Assembly: GCF_904846215.1 (NCBI RefSeq)
Contig: NZ_CAJGZK010000015.1
Span: 1-64,000 of the forward strand
Direction: 5' to 3'
DNA: 64,000 nt
Source: Psychrobacter glacincola
GTDB taxonomy: Bacteria > Pseudomonadota > Gammaproteobacteria > Pseudomonadales > Moraxellaceae
Shown: in pieces, positions 1 through 9,595 of the stretch
Position numbering within the stretch: position 1 is the first letter of the stretch
Layout of the letters: each line of letters begins with the position of its first letter
Notes under the pieces: generated by a model
Told to the model about the DNA's origin: nothing
Databases searched by the model: none
Seen by the model: only the letters and a program-made list of their open reading frames with translations
Translations under genes and position numbers: made by a program

Positions 1-87
1 GCCCCTATAAGGGCATAAATCTGGTATCGTTCCCCTAGGCTTAGATGTGTATAGTTCATGGTTGCAATCTCACTTTGGTCGGTGGAT

Positions 88-124
88 AAAGACTTTGATG
101 CTAGCGCATCTAGGTCTTTTTTTC
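88..124 (+). terminator. Rho-independent terminator of an upstream gene
   Basis: The stem AAAGAC...GATGC pairs with GCATC...GTCTTT around a TAGC loop and is followed by a T-run. It presumably ends a plus-strand gene left of the window. The rest of 1-317 shows no open frame that I can support; GCCC/GGGC at 1-14 forms a weak hairpin. Confidence 0.7.
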
Positions 125-317
125 CCCCTCGCATTTGATATTGCACTTCATGTGTTAATCTAGGATGTATTAAAATGCCTTCCCGTGATACATTAGGCTC
201 GACTCGCAATTACTGTCATAATAAGACCCTAATAGCGATGAATAATAGCTGTCATTTCTCATGATTTTTTAGTTTAGCGTAGCATATAACAATATATAAC
301 CTCATAAGGATCACGCA

Positions 318-1403
318 ATGTACGGCGTTTTAATGATTGATATCGATAGTACCGCGCTGACGGCTGAAGATGTCAGCTTAATTAGACAAGCACAAGTAGG
401 TGGGGTCATATTATTTGCCAGAAACGTGACCGATGCCGCGCAAGTGCGCGCGCTGTGTGACGATATACGTTGTCACAATGCTGATATCCTCATCGGGGTC
501 GATCAAGAAGGCGGACGCGTTGCTAGATTGCGTAACGGTTTTACGCCACTGCCAGCGATGGGAAGACTTGGTGAATTATTTAATCAAGACCCTAATCGCG
601 CTCTAGAGTGCGCTTATGATTGTGGTTATCTTATGGCAGCGGAGGTATTGGCTGTCGGGATTGATTTGAGCTTTGCACCAGTGCTCGATAGAGATGGTAT
701 CAGCCAAGTTATTGGCGATCGTAGCTTTCATCATGAGACGCAAGCTATTATTGCTTTGGCAGCACAGTTTATGCGTGGTATGAAAGCCGCTGGCATGGCA
801 ACGACAGGCAAGCATTTCCCTGGTCACGGTGCAATAGCCCCCGACTCGCATGTTGCGGAAGCCATCGATGATCGTAGCTTAGATGAGATTATGAACAGTG
901 ATATGCAGCCATTTGCGCAAACGTTGCCTTGGCTTGATGCTTTGATGCCAGCACATGTGATTTTTTCGCAAGTAGATAATAAACCGGCAGGTTTTTCTAA
1001 GATTTGGCTCAAAGACATTATTCGTGAGCAGCTGAATTTTGACGGGGTATTGTTTTCTGATGATTTGTCTATGGCAGGGGCAAAAGCTGCGGGTGATGTC
1101 AGTGCACGTGTCAAAGCAGCGATTAACGCTGGCTGTGATATTGCTTTGGTCTGTAATGACCGTGTCGCGGCTCATGAAGCAGCAAAAGCGGCGCAAGAGC
1201 TGCCCTATCCCAATCAAAAACGTATCAAGACTATGTGTGGACAGATACCCGCTTGGCAAGGCGACCTTGAAGCGACTTGTCAGCAGTTTGACTATTGGCA
1301 ACAAGCAAAAGAAAATATCTCGCAGACGTTCTTTCCTACTGCATTAGACTCTCAAGCACCCGCTAACCTTGAGCTAAAAGACCCGACTAGCTATAGTCAG
1401 TGA
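318..1403 (+). CDS. nagZ: Beta-N-acetylhexosaminidase NagZ
   Basis: Family 3 glycoside hydrolase that removes N-acetylglucosamine from anhydromuropeptides in cytoplasmic cell-wall recycling. The family signature KHFPGHG is at residues 165-171 and the FSDDLSM segment with the catalytic aspartate is at 246-252. The N-terminus GVLMIDI and the VGGVILFARN segment are typical. At 361 residues it is slightly longer than the E. coli enzyme (about 340). The ATG at 318 has an AAGGA ribosome site about 8 bases upstream. The last codons and the TGA stop lie inside a palindromic repeat that starts at 1392, so the C-terminal YSQ is repeat-derived. The gene converges on the OmpA-family gene, with a shared terminator between them. 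Confidence 0.93.
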   Translation: MYGVLMIDIDSTALTAEDVSLIRQAQVGGVILFARNVTDAAQVRALCDDIRCHNADILIGVDQEGGRVARLRNGFTPLPAMGRLGELFNQDPNRALECAYDCGYLMAAEVLAVGIDLSFAPVLDRDGISQVIGDRSFHHETQAIIALAAQFMRGMKAAGMATTGKHFPGHGAIAPDSHVAEAIDDRSLDEIMNSDMQPFAQTLPWLDALMPAHVIFSQVDNKPAGFSKIWLKDIIREQLNFDGVLFSDDLSMAGAKAAGDVSARVKAAINAGCDIALVCNDRVAAHEAAKAAQELPYPNQKRIKTMCGQIPAWQGDLEATCQQFDYWQQAKENISQTFFPTALDSQAPANLELKDPTSYSQ

Positions 1404-1529
1404 AAAGTAATATCGACACATTATGTACTGCTGGTATCAATTTTTCTTGCTTGCTGTACCCATGCAGACAGAGGCTGCAAAAACTTTATACCAGCAGTAG
1501 CGTCGCGTTTTTAAAGTATTTTGACTATA
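1392..1529 (+). repeat. Palindromic element, copy 1 (forward core)
   Basis: A 138-bp element bounded by TATAGTCA and TGACTATA. The arms ACTGCTGGTAT and ATACCAGCAGT pair around the conserved apex, in which CTTGCTTGCTGT faces ACAGAGGCTGC. It overlaps the last codons and the stop codon of nagZ. Confidence 0.9.
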
Positions 1530-1579
1530 CATCTAATAAGTGGCAATCAAGTTAATTTGATATGACAAGCTAGACAAAA

Positions 1580-1613
1580 TAAAAACCGCACCTTGATTAA
1601 GATGCGGTTTTTG
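1580..1613. terminator. Bidirectional terminator
   Basis: AAAAACCGCA and TGCGGTTTTT form a stem with A- and T-runs on either side. It sits between the convergent nagZ and OmpA-family genes and can serve both. Confidence 0.85.
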
Positions 1614-1658
1614 CGTTTTCTGACTTATAGATAAATTCAATATATTTTAACACTTCGC

Positions 1659-3260
1659 TTAATTGGTTGCGGCTGGATCCAATGCTGTACCACGGCTAGC
1701 ATCATCAGCGTCTGGCATTAAATCGTCATTATCGCTGTCTAATGGATTTAGGTCTGGATCAAGTGCATCACTATTAAGCGCTAAGCCATCGTTTGCCGGA
1801 GTCGTTTCATCATAGACCACAAACTCAATACGGCGGTTACGGAAACGACCTTGGTCTGTCGTATTGTCCGCTATAGGATCGGTCTCGCCCATACCTTTGG
1901 TCATAAGCTTACTAGGATCCGCACCTTGGGCGACCAAATACGCCTTCATTGCCTGAGCACGCTCTTCTGACAGCTTCAGATTATAAGCAGCATCCGCTGT
2001 TTTATCGGTATGACCGATAATCATCAGCGTCATATCAGGCACTTGCTCCATTAGCTTCACAGCGCGGTCCAATATCGCTTTATTGGCATCAGGAATCACC
2101 GCTTTATCTACTTCAAAATTGACCACTTGTAGACTTAAGGCGCGAGCGACATCACGAGGATCTGGGTTTTGCCCCAAATTATCCATGGCTGCCTCAGACG
2201 CTGCTAGACTATCAGCAATCTCAGTTTGCTCATCGAGTGGACCTTCAGCAATGACCGTCATCGCTGGCGCAGCAGCTTGTAAATCAGATACCAATTTGGT
2301 TAAAGCGGCAGTATCAGCAGCATTGACCGTAATCGTATCGCCTTTAACCAGCATACTAGCATTTGGAACATTTTTGAAAATAGGCAAAATAGTGGCAAGC
2401 TGCGCAGTCGCTGGCATATCGATTGAGAAGTTATTATCGATATCTGTACGGCAACTATTGGCGGCATCACCAAACACGCCAGTCAGTGCAGTCATGACAT
2501 TGCTCTGTAGCGTGTCATTACCCACATCCATACGGCAAGCATATAGCTCACTATTCTCATCAGTAGCAATACGCAAGGATGCTGGTGCAATATCGGCTGC
2601 AACTGCCTGCCCATCACTATCTGCTGCTTGTTGCTCTGTTACAACAGGCTTGCCGACCGGCTCAGGCTTGTCTTGGCAGCCTCTTAATAACGCCCATGCC
2701 AAAGCACCTAAAATAATCAAACCAATAATAGGTAATAGCGCCTTCATAAAGCTGCCGTCTTTTTCTTCTTCACGCTGTAGCGGCGCGGTGCTCACGGTAT
2801 CTGATATACGCGTACCCGTAGAAACAGGAGCAGCAGCAATCGCGCCAACAGGCAATACAGCCGTTGCCCATACAGGGATATGACGCTGATAACTGTCACT
2901 ATTATCATTTAAAAATTGTGATACAGGCGTCGTGCCTGCCAAACTTTTGATTTCATGATAAGCAAGCGGTGCTGCCATAGCAATTAAGCCACGAACAGCC
3001 GTGACATCGATGTTATGCTTACCCGCAAGCTCACGGGCAATTTGGTCGCGATGGGCGTCTTCTGTCCACACACGGTCATAAAAACCTTGGTCATCGCGAG
3101 CAATATTTTCATTGGCAAAACGGTCATGGGTCTGATGGTCTGCTAAACGCGCCGCGAAAATAGCATAAAACTGTTCAAGCAAGTTTTTCTTGGCAGGACT
3201 GTGATCGTCTCCAAGTACTGCTGGACTGACTGTCCGTGTCAAATGACTGATAATATCCAT
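1659..3260 (-). CDS. OmpA-family protein with N-terminal helical domain
   Basis: A 533-residue envelope protein. A soluble helical N-terminal region (1-135) is followed by one membrane helix at 172-193, a BON-like region at about 230-340 with two cysteines, and a C-terminal OmpA-like peptidoglycan-binding domain at about 378-484. That domain shows GHTD at 416-419, LSEERA at 430-435 and NRRIEF at 475-480. The likely topology is N-inside with the OmpA domain in the periplasm, bridging inner membrane and cell wall. I place the start at the ATG ending at 3260, because AGGAAGG lies 5 bases upstream and the N-terminus MDIISHL then aligns with MSIIDQL of the neighbouring paralogue. An ATG 15 bases further upstream would overlap that ribosome site. 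The tail after residue 490 is acidic and Asp/Asn-rich. The cellular role is unknown. Confidence 0.85.
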   Translation of the reverse strand: MDIISHLTRTVSPAVLGDDHSPAKKNLLEQFYAIFAARLADHQTHDRFANENIARDDQGFYDRVWTEDAHRDQIARELAGKHNIDVTAVRGLIAMAAPLAYHEIKSLAGTTPVSQFLNDNSDSYQRHIPVWATAVLPVGAIAAAPVSTGTRISDTVSTAPLQREEEKDGSFMKALLPIIGLIILGALAWALLRGCQDKPEPVGKPVVTEQQAADSDGQAVAADIAPASLRIATDENSELYACRMDVGNDTLQSNVMTALTGVFGDAANSCRTDIDNNFSIDMPATAQLATILPIFKNVPNASMLVKGDTITVNAADTAALTKLVSDLQAAAPAMTVIAEGPLDEQTEIADSLAASEAAMDNLGQNPDPRDVARALSLQVVNFEVDKAVIPDANKAILDRAVKLMEQVPDMTLMIIGHTDKTADAAYNLKLSEERAQAMKAYLVAQGADPSKLMTKGMGETDPIADNTTDQGRFRNRRIEFVVYDETTPANDGLALNSDALDPDLNPLDSDNDDLMPDADDASRGTALDPAATN

Positions 3261-3354
3261 AACATCCTTCCTCAATTTATCATTATTTTATATGGTTTGT
3301 TTTATATCGTTTATGCGCTCAAAACACAGAGCGTTATATATAACAGTGCTAATC

Positions 3355-3491
3355 TATAGTCAGGGAAAAGTAATATCGATACATCAAGTACTGCTGATAT
3401 TAATTTTTCTTGCTTGCTGTGCCTAGCCGACAGAGGCTGCAAAAAATTTATACCAGCAGCACTGTAGCGTTTTTGAGATATTTTAACTATA
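3355..3491 (+). repeat. Palindromic element, copy 2 (forward core)
   Basis: A 137-bp element starting TATAGTCA, with a degenerate right end TAACTATA. The core is conserved, with loop CTAGC instead of CTATGC. It lies upstream of the OmpA-family gene and downstream of its paralogue. Confidence 0.88.
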
Positions 3492-3791
3492 TAACACCGG
3501 TCATCTATATCAGTAGTAATCTAAAATCTAATCGTCTGAAATAACACCTAGCCACGCTATAAAATAGGCGATGACCAAATTCAGCTTTTGTTATTATAAA
3601 ACTATTAAGAAGATGTTCACAATCAACAGGATGTTGTGCAAATGCTACAATAAGTAATCTTTCAGTTGTCACTCGTAACTATAACGCCTATAAAGTAAAA
3701 ATTGCTAACATATAATCAGCTCACTATTCACTTTCAATATGAGAACAGTGCCAATCAAATATTGCCTAAAAAGTTGCTTATTAGTATAAAC
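3492..3791. other. Intergenic stretch, nothing recognised
   Basis: About 300 AT-rich bases between palindromic element copy 2 and the terminator of the paralogue. It probably holds promoter signals for neither gene, since both are on the minus strand and the upstream gene is terminated here. No open frame or repeat was found. Confidence 0.4.
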
Positions 3792-3826
3792 AAAAAAGTG
3801 CCCTATAAAATATAAGACACTTTTGA
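3792..3826 (-). terminator. Terminator of the OmpA-paralogue gene
   Basis: On the minus strand, AAAAGTGTC pairs with GGGCACTTTT across an AT-rich loop and is followed by T residues. It lies about 35 bases past the stop codon. Confidence 0.75.
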
Positions 3827-3857
3827 AACTCTTATAGTCTTCAAAAGCGATAGCGGT

Positions 3858-5363
3858 CTATCTTCTCACTTGAGCGGGTTCAACCACAATGACATTGTTT
3901 GCCATGTCATCAACTTCAGATAAAGAGATAGATCCATTTGAGCCTGAAGGCGAGTTATTAAAATCATTAGTATTATTATTTCTGACAGGTGCTGGCATCA
4001 CACTATCGTTGGTATCATCGTCTGGCGCTTGATATTCCACATTATTAGCGCTGTTATTTGTAGGGGCGTTTGCAAATTGATTATCAAAATTATTGGTCGC
4101 CATGCCTTGTTGTTCCAAGACGCCATTATTCATATTGTTAGGGTTGCTAGGTAATGGTAGTGGCGCAGTACTCTCAATCATCATCGCTGGTAGCAATGTA
4201 CGCATATCCGTCATTAAACGCTGCAGCTGCATGGTGTCTGGCGCTTCTACCGTAATGCGATCATTTTGTAATTGTAAGCGCGCAAACGGCACTGATCTCA
4301 ATAATGTCAGCACATTGGGTAATGCCTCTATTGGCATATTGGCAACGCTGCTGGCAACGCCTCCATTGACGGTCAGCTGACACATCCCCGCTTGCTCACC
4401 AAAGCTGGTATTCAGCGCTTGTTGCAAAAGACTCTGTAGCGCGACATCGCCCACAGACCCACTACAGGTATAAAGACTGCCATTATTATCTACCGCAACT
4501 ATCAGCTCAATCGGCGTTGATACTTGTACTGGCGGTTCAATCACAGGCGGCACGACAATTGGCGTTGTCACTACTGCTTGAACGGGCGGCGTGTCATTGG
4601 GCTTGATTAATAATGCCCACACAAGTCCAATAGCGGTCACTGCCCCTAGTAATACAAACGTCCATAGCAACATGTCATTACGTTGATTTCGGGTACGGGT
4701 TTTTTCTCGGCGTAGGCTGCTATTTTCTGCCAAATGATGCTCTGCTGGACTGACATGAATCGAATCAGTGCTGAGACGCTCATCTAAAGTTGGTATCGGC
4801 GATTCTGCTGTGAAACTCGGTGAAGCAATAATATCGACAGCGGCGGGCTCGTAGTTATTTAAAGCAACAGCTGGTATCACAGTCCCTGCCAATACTCTCT
4901 GGCTCTGAAACAGCTCATCATCAGTATGCTGCGGCGCACCAATGATAGGTGCAGACCATATTGGCAAATAAGGGCGCAATGAGGCTTGTTCACCTTGTAA
5001 AAACGCTGGCAAAAACTGTCCATTTGCCAGTATTTTTAACTCTTGATAGGCCAGTGGCGCGGCATTTATCAGCAGCTGCATCGTCGTAAATTCATCAATA
5101 TGATGGGTCGATGCCAGCTCTTGAATCATCAACCGACGTAAGCTGGCGGTTTGCCAAAGTTGCTCAAATAATGGTGGTTGTGCGACATTTTCACTGATAA
5201 CGGTGGCATCAATACGCACTAACTGTGAGTATATATGTGGCAATGCCAAACGCGACGCCAAAATCGCATAAAATTGCTCTAATAAGCTGACATGGGAGAC
5301 GCTACCATTGTTACCCAATATAGCTGGGGTCACCGTTTGCTCTAGTTGGTCGATGATACTCAT
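3858..5363 (-). CDS. Paralogue of the OmpA-family protein lacking the OmpA domain
   Basis: A 501-residue paralogue of the gene at 1659-3260. Shared segments include the N-terminus, the LLEQFYAI motif near residues 28-35, the AAPLAY segment near 101-106, and a BON-like region with paired cysteines after the membrane helix. The helix is at 231-253 and follows an Arg/Lys-rich stretch (about 218-228), so the N-terminus is probably cytoplasmic. The peptidoglycan-binding domain is missing. In its place is a tail of roughly 100 residues rich in Asn, Asp, Pro and Ser. The C-terminus ends with a proper stop and terminator, so this is a domain difference and not an obvious frameshift. No function can be assigned. 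Confidence 0.75.
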   Translation of the reverse strand: MSIIDQLEQTVTPAILGNNGSVSHVSLLEQFYAILASRLALPHIYSQLVRIDATVISENVAQPPLFEQLWQTASLRRLMIQELASTHHIDEFTTMQLLINAAPLAYQELKILANGQFLPAFLQGEQASLRPYLPIWSAPIIGAPQHTDDELFQSQRVLAGTVIPAVALNNYEPAAVDIIASPSFTAESPIPTLDERLSTDSIHVSPAEHHLAENSSLRREKTRTRNQRNDMLLWTFVLLGAVTAIGLVWALLIKPNDTPPVQAVVTTPIVVPPVIEPPVQVSTPIELIVAVDNNGSLYTCSGSVGDVALQSLLQQALNTSFGEQAGMCQLTVNGGVASSVANMPIEALPNVLTLLRSVPFARLQLQNDRITVEAPDTMQLQRLMTDMRTLLPAMMIESTAPLPLPSNPNNMNNGVLEQQGMATNNFDNQFANAPTNNSANNVEYQAPDDDTNDSVMPAPVRNNNTNDFNNSPSGSNGSISLSEVDDMANNVIVVEPAQVRR

Positions 5364-5679
5364 AAGTTACTGCCTCTGTCAGCGTTAATGTTATACATAT
5401 AGTCGATATATTTTGATTGGTAATACAGTCGTTACTGTCACTATACGAAGCATTACTCATTGTCGCTCGCACGATGTTATATTATTCGATATAAACAAGC
5501 ATTAAAGCACAATTTTGTCGCATATTGGTTTTTGCACCCTGATTGCCGCTAATATTATTAGCATGGGTACGTGACTATCTATCGATCATATCTGGATGAC
5601 AATGACCAATAAAAGCCAAGCTATAAACATTGTCGTACTTATTACTGCTATCTATCAGACTTAACCTAAGGACGCTCCT
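5364..5679. other. Divergent intergenic region
   Basis: 316 AT-rich bases between the divergent OmpA-paralogue and rhomboid genes. It must hold both promoters, but I see no box pair convincing enough to mark. Confidence 0.4.
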
Positions 5680-6288
5680 TTGTTTAACCAGACGACGCTT
5701 ATCATTATTATTACGGTTATTGTCAGTCTATTGGCGTGGCAAAACAAAGCACTGTTTAATCGACTGATTTTTTATCCGCCAGCCGTGAACAATGGTCAAT
5801 GGGATCGCTTTGTTACTCATGGATTTATCCATGCTGATAGCATGCATCTGCTTTTTAATATGTTCACTTTATACTTTTTTGGTCGTGCCATTGAGGGTTT
5901 ATACCAGAAATTTTTGTTCGGCTATGGCTTTCTGCTTTTTTATGTACTGGCTATTATTGTTGCGATGATTCCAAGTTATATTAAGCACAAGCAAAGTGCC
6001 AGTTATTTAAGTCTTGGCGCATCAGGCGGTGTCTCTGCTGTATTGTTTGCGTTTATATTGCTTGCTCCTTGGGAAAAAATCTATCTGTTTGCGATTATCC
6101 CTATCCCAGCTATCTTATTTGCAGTGGCCTATGTCGCTTACAGTATCTATGCTGATAAACGCGGCGGCTCAAACATCAATCATATGGCACATATGTGGGG
6201 CGGCGCATTCGGTGTCATAGCCACGATTATTTTAGAGCCACAAGTCCTGCCGCATTTTCTAAATGCGTTATTGTCGCCAGGTTTTTAG
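5680..6288 (+). CDS. Rhomboid family intramembrane serine protease
   Basis: A 202-residue polytopic membrane protein with rhomboid hallmarks. The segment HGFIHADSMHLLFNM at about 47-61 holds the conserved His and Asn, GASG with the catalytic serine S115 is at 113-116, and AHMWGG with the catalytic histidine H171 is at 170-175. Such proteases cut substrate helices within the membrane. The start is a TTG at 5680, preceded by AAGGA (5667-5671); no ATG lies nearby at the right distance. The substrate is unknown. The gene is followed by a phosphatase gene in the same direction, 74 bases away. Confidence 0.88.
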   Translation: MFNQTTLIIIITVIVSLLAWQNKALFNRLIFYPPAVNNGQWDRFVTHGFIHADSMHLLFNMFTLYFFGRAIEGLYQKFLFGYGFLLFYVLAIIVAMIPSYIKHKQSASYLSLGASGGVSAVLFAFILLAPWEKIYLFAIIPIPAILFAVAYVAYSIYADKRGGSNINHMAHMWGGAFGVIATIILEPQVLPHFLNALLSPGF

Positions 6289-6362
6289 GCAATGCTATTA
6301 TGGATTTACTTTATATCTTGGATATTTTTAAATAGCTTTATAGTTAACGTTGATGCTTTATT

Positions 6363-7334
6363 ATGATTATAGATATTATTGGTGATATCCACGGCTATGC
6401 AGATAAGCTGATCGGATTGTTAAAACAACTGGGTTATGTGCATAACGGTCAGTACTTTGTGCCGCCATCTGGTCATCGCGCGCTGTTTATCGGTGATTTG
6501 ATTGACCGCGGCTCACAGCAGGTCACAACGTTAGAGCTGGTCTTTGCTATGCTAGATGCCGATGTCGCTGGTGCCGTAATGGGCAATCATGAATATAATG
6601 CCCTCGCCTTTGCCACGCCTGATCCCGATGCTGCCCGCCAATATCTGCGCTCACATAATGAGGCACATACCCGCCAGCATGAGGCGTTTTTGACAGAAGT
6701 GCCATTTGGATCAGAGACACATCAGTACTGGCTGCAGCGCTTGTATGAGATCCCATTGTGGCTTGAAACCGACTATGCTTGTTTTGTCCATGCTTGCTGG
6801 GATGTCGATAGCATGGCAATGTTACAGCCATTATTGACAGATAATAATTGCCTGACAGTACAAGGGTTGCTCGCAACGTCTAAAGAAGGTACTGTAGCGT
6901 TTGATGCATTAGAGCGCGTATTAAAGGGTGTCGAAACTCCTTTACCTAATGGCTTAGTGATGGTCGATAAAGAAGGAACCAAGCGCACGCGCGTGCGAGT
7001 ATGCTGGTGGCTTGATGCCCTGAATACACGCAGCATTCATGAAGTAGCGCGCGCACCTTTATCGGCGTTGGCGCAAATCCCTGAAGATGCATTGGCTGAA
7101 AACATCGACTTTGCATTAAAGACCCAAAAGCCTGTATTTGTCGGTCATTATTGGCTAACTGGCACGCCTGAGCCACTGAGTTCACAAGTTGCCTGTACTG
7201 ATTATTCAGCGGCGGTAGACAGCGGTTATCTGACTTGCTATCAGCTTGATACTGAGCAACCACTACCACTAAAAGCCAGTAACTTTATCCAATATTGTCA
7301 CGATCAGGATAGCCACATACTGGGTTCTCTTTAA
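6363..7334 (+). CDS. Calcineurin-like metallophosphatase
   Basis: A 323-residue member of the binuclear metallophosphoesterase superfamily. The metal-binding motifs are in the standard order: GDIHG at 7-11, GDLIDRG at 44-50 and GNHE at 74-77, with a later VGHYW near residue 259. It resembles PrpE/ApaH-type and serine/threonine phosphatase relatives, but its substrate (phosphoprotein or dinucleoside polyphosphate) cannot be told from sequence. The start ATG has a weak ribosome site. The downstream gene is purE, 103 bases away, in the same orientation. Confidence 0.82.
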   Translation: MIIDIIGDIHGYADKLIGLLKQLGYVHNGQYFVPPSGHRALFIGDLIDRGSQQVTTLELVFAMLDADVAGAVMGNHEYNALAFATPDPDAARQYLRSHNEAHTRQHEAFLTEVPFGSETHQYWLQRLYEIPLWLETDYACFVHACWDVDSMAMLQPLLTDNNCLTVQGLLATSKEGTVAFDALERVLKGVETPLPNGLVMVDKEGTKRTRVRVCWWLDALNTRSIHEVARAPLSALAQIPEDALAENIDFALKTQKPVFVGHYWLTGTPEPLSSQVACTDYSAAVDSGYLTCYQLDTEQPLPLKASNFIQYCHDQDSHILGSL

Positions 7335-7437
7335 GATATATAAGTGATTTTACTGTTAGTTTGCTATGAAAGCGCAAACTTGGCTTTACGAATGCAGCAA
7401 AATTTTTGTATGATGGTCTTTTTGAGGATATCAAAGC

Positions 7438-7998
7438 ATGAGCATCATCTCAGCGACGGTTAACGCTATTGATCAGAACGCACCTATCACCTCCCCTGTT
7501 GGTCAACCAAAAGTTGGCATTATCATGGGCTCACAATCTGATTGGGCGACCATGAGCGCGGCGGCACAATTGCTTGCAGACTTTGATATCGCTTTTGAAT
7601 GTGAAGTAGTGTCAGCGCATCGTACGCCGGATAGGTTATTTGACTATGCCAAAAGCGCAAAAGGTAATGGCTTACAAGTGATTATCGCTGGCGCTGGCGG
7701 AGCAGCCCATTTGCCCGGTATGTGTGCGAGTCAAACGCCGCTACCTGTCTTTGGTGTTCCCGTAAAATCCTCTATGCTGAGTGGTTGGGATAGCTTACTG
7801 TCGATCGTTCAGATGCCTAAAGGCGTGGCAGTTGGCACATTAGCGATTGGCTCAGCTGGTGCTTATAATGCCGCGCTGCTTGCCATTCAAGTGTTGGCGT
7901 TACATGATGAATCGATTGCGACTAAGCTTGATAATATGCGTCAAGCGCAAACTGACACCATTCTTGCCAGTCCAACGCCCGGTATTATCAATCCTTAG
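7438..7998 (+). CDS. purE: N5-carboxyaminoimidazole ribonucleotide mutase PurE
   Basis: Class I PurE, which converts N5-CAIR to CAIR in purine synthesis, acting after PurK. GSQSDW at 31-36 and SAHRTPDR near 60-67 form the active site, and the [12 protein letters not shown] segment is typical. At 186 residues it carries an N-terminal extension of about 20 residues compared with E. coli PurE (169). GAGGAT precedes the ATG. purK lies about 240 bases downstream, beyond a terminator, so the two may be separate transcripts. Confidence 0.95.
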   Translation: MSIISATVNAIDQNAPITSPVGQPKVGIIMGSQSDWATMSAAAQLLADFDIAFECEVVSAHRTPDRLFDYAKSAKGNGLQVIIAGAGGAAHLPGMCASQTPLPVFGVPVKSSMLSGWDSLLSIVQMPKGVAVGTLAIGSAGAYNAALLAIQVLALHDESIATKLDNMRQAQTDTILASPTPGIINP

Positions 7999-8111
7999 TA
8001 TTTAACTTAAGCGACTGGAAAATAATTATCATATTTAGCATTTTTTATCGTTCATTTTAAATATAAGCGGGTTTACTTGATATTTAAATTTAGATAGGTT
8101 TTACTAAATAC

Positions 8112-8135
8112 AAGGTGCATACAATGCACCTTTTC
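8112..8135 (+). terminator. Terminator after purE
   Basis: AAGGTGCAT and ATGCACCTT form a perfect 9-bp stem with an ACA loop and a short T-run. It lies between purE and purK. Confidence 0.75.
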
Positions 8136-8239
8136 CTATTTTAATTCGTTAGACTTTTATACCCTTTATATCGATATGCCTTTATATTTTTTACATTGAA
8201 GCATTTAACCCCTTGTTTATTTAAATCAAAGAGCCTGCC

Positions 8240-9595
8240 ATGACCATAGCGAACGCTTACCCTGTTACTCAAACTATCCGTACCATTGGGATTTTAGGCG
8301 GTGGTCAGCTTGGCATGATGCTGGCACAAGCGGCGATGCCATTGGGCTATCAGTGTGTGTTTTTGGAAGACAGCGCTGACTGTCCGGCAAGTCTATATGG
8401 ACGCGTTTTTAGCAGCGAGCAATTAGATGCCTTTATTGAAGCAGCTGACGTCTTCACTTTGGAGTTTGAAAATACCCCAACTGCGACCGTCGAACAACTA
8501 GCAAACTTATCAAAATCGGGTAGCAAACAAGGCATGTTTCCACCAACGATTGCCCTAGATATCGCGCAAGATCGCTTAAAAGAAAAGCAGATGTTTAATT
8601 CGCTTGATATCGCAACAGTGCCTTTTATATCCGTTAGCTCAGAGGCAGAGTTACAGCAAGCTTGTCATGAGCTTGGATTGCCTATTGTCCTAAAAACCAG
8701 CCGAGGCGGTTATGATGGCAAAGGTCAGTTTGTGATTAGAACCGACCGTGATATCAAAGCTGCTTGGCAAGAGCTCAAAGATGCCGTTACAGGTAAAGGC
8801 TCACTGACGCAAACGCCAGCACCACTGATTGCAGAAGGTTTTATTCACTTTAGTCGTGAGCTTTCTATTATCGCCGCACGAGGTCAAAACGGTCAGGTAC
8901 GCTGTTATGATTTGGTCGAAAACCATCATCATCAGGGTATCTTGGCCAAAACCCAAGCACCAGCTATTGGTACCAGTCATTTATTCAAGCAAGCAACTGA
9001 TGCCATTACCAACGTCATGAATCATTTGGGCTATGTTGGCGTGATGGCGCTTGAGCTATTTGTGACCAAAAATGCGCGCGGCAATGACACTCTACTTGCC
9101 AACGAAATAGCGCCGCGCGTGCATAATTCTGGTCACTGGAGTATTGAAGGTGCTGTCACCAGCCAATTTGAAAATCATATTCGTGCCGTAGTCAATCTGC
9201 CACTAGGCGACACTGACAACGTCTATCCAGCAATTATGATTAATATCTTAGGACAATATCCTGATATCAGCGAAGTACTCAATATCGATGGCGTCCATTA
9301 TCACAGCTACCATAAAGCAGAGCGCGATGACCGTAAAATTGCCCATATTACCTTGATGCCAAATGATGTCGCAGACTTAGAGCCTGCATTGGCAAAGCTT
9401 ATCGCCGTCCTGCCTAATAAAGTCGGTCTTGATAAAAAGGTAACGCCCCTCAATAATCCGGCAACGGCAGAAGATGACCTAATAACTGCTAAAGTAAAGG
9501 CTGACGTTAAACATAAAAAAAGCTCAGTAAATGATGATAATGAGCAACAAAATTTTGAGTCAGCCAACTCTAAAGCAGAGAAGGATAAGAAATAA
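8240..9595 (+). CDS. purK: N5-carboxyaminoimidazole ribonucleotide synthase PurK
   Basis: ATP-grasp enzyme that makes N5-CAIR from AIR, bicarbonate and ATP. A Rossmann-like N-terminal segment holds GGGQLGMM near 20-27. The ATP-grasp glycine loop SRGGYDGKG lies near 154-162, and the NEIAPRVHNSGHW segment near 288-300 is diagnostic. At 451 residues it is about 95 longer than the E. coli enzyme. The last 50 or so residues form a Lys/Asp/Asn/Ser-rich tail that looks disordered. The stop overlaps the start of the next gene by one base (TAATG), implying translational coupling. Confidence 0.95.
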   Translation: MTIANAYPVTQTIRTIGILGGGQLGMMLAQAAMPLGYQCVFLEDSADCPASLYGRVFSSEQLDAFIEAADVFTLEFENTPTATVEQLANLSKSGSKQGMFPPTIALDIAQDRLKEKQMFNSLDIATVPFISVSSEAELQQACHELGLPIVLKTSRGGYDGKGQFVIRTDRDIKAAWQELKDAVTGKGSLTQTPAPLIAEGFIHFSRELSIIAARGQNGQVRCYDLVENHHHQGILAKTQAPAIGTSHLFKQATDAITNVMNHLGYVGVMALELFVTKNARGNDTLLANEIAPRVHNSGHWSIEGAVTSQFENHIRAVVNLPLGDTDNVYPAIMINILGQYPDISEVLNIDGVHYHSYHKAERDDRKIAHITLMPNDVADLEPALAKLIAVLPNKVGLDKKVTPLNNPATAEDDLITAKVKADVKHKKSSVNDDNEQQNFESANSKAEKDKK

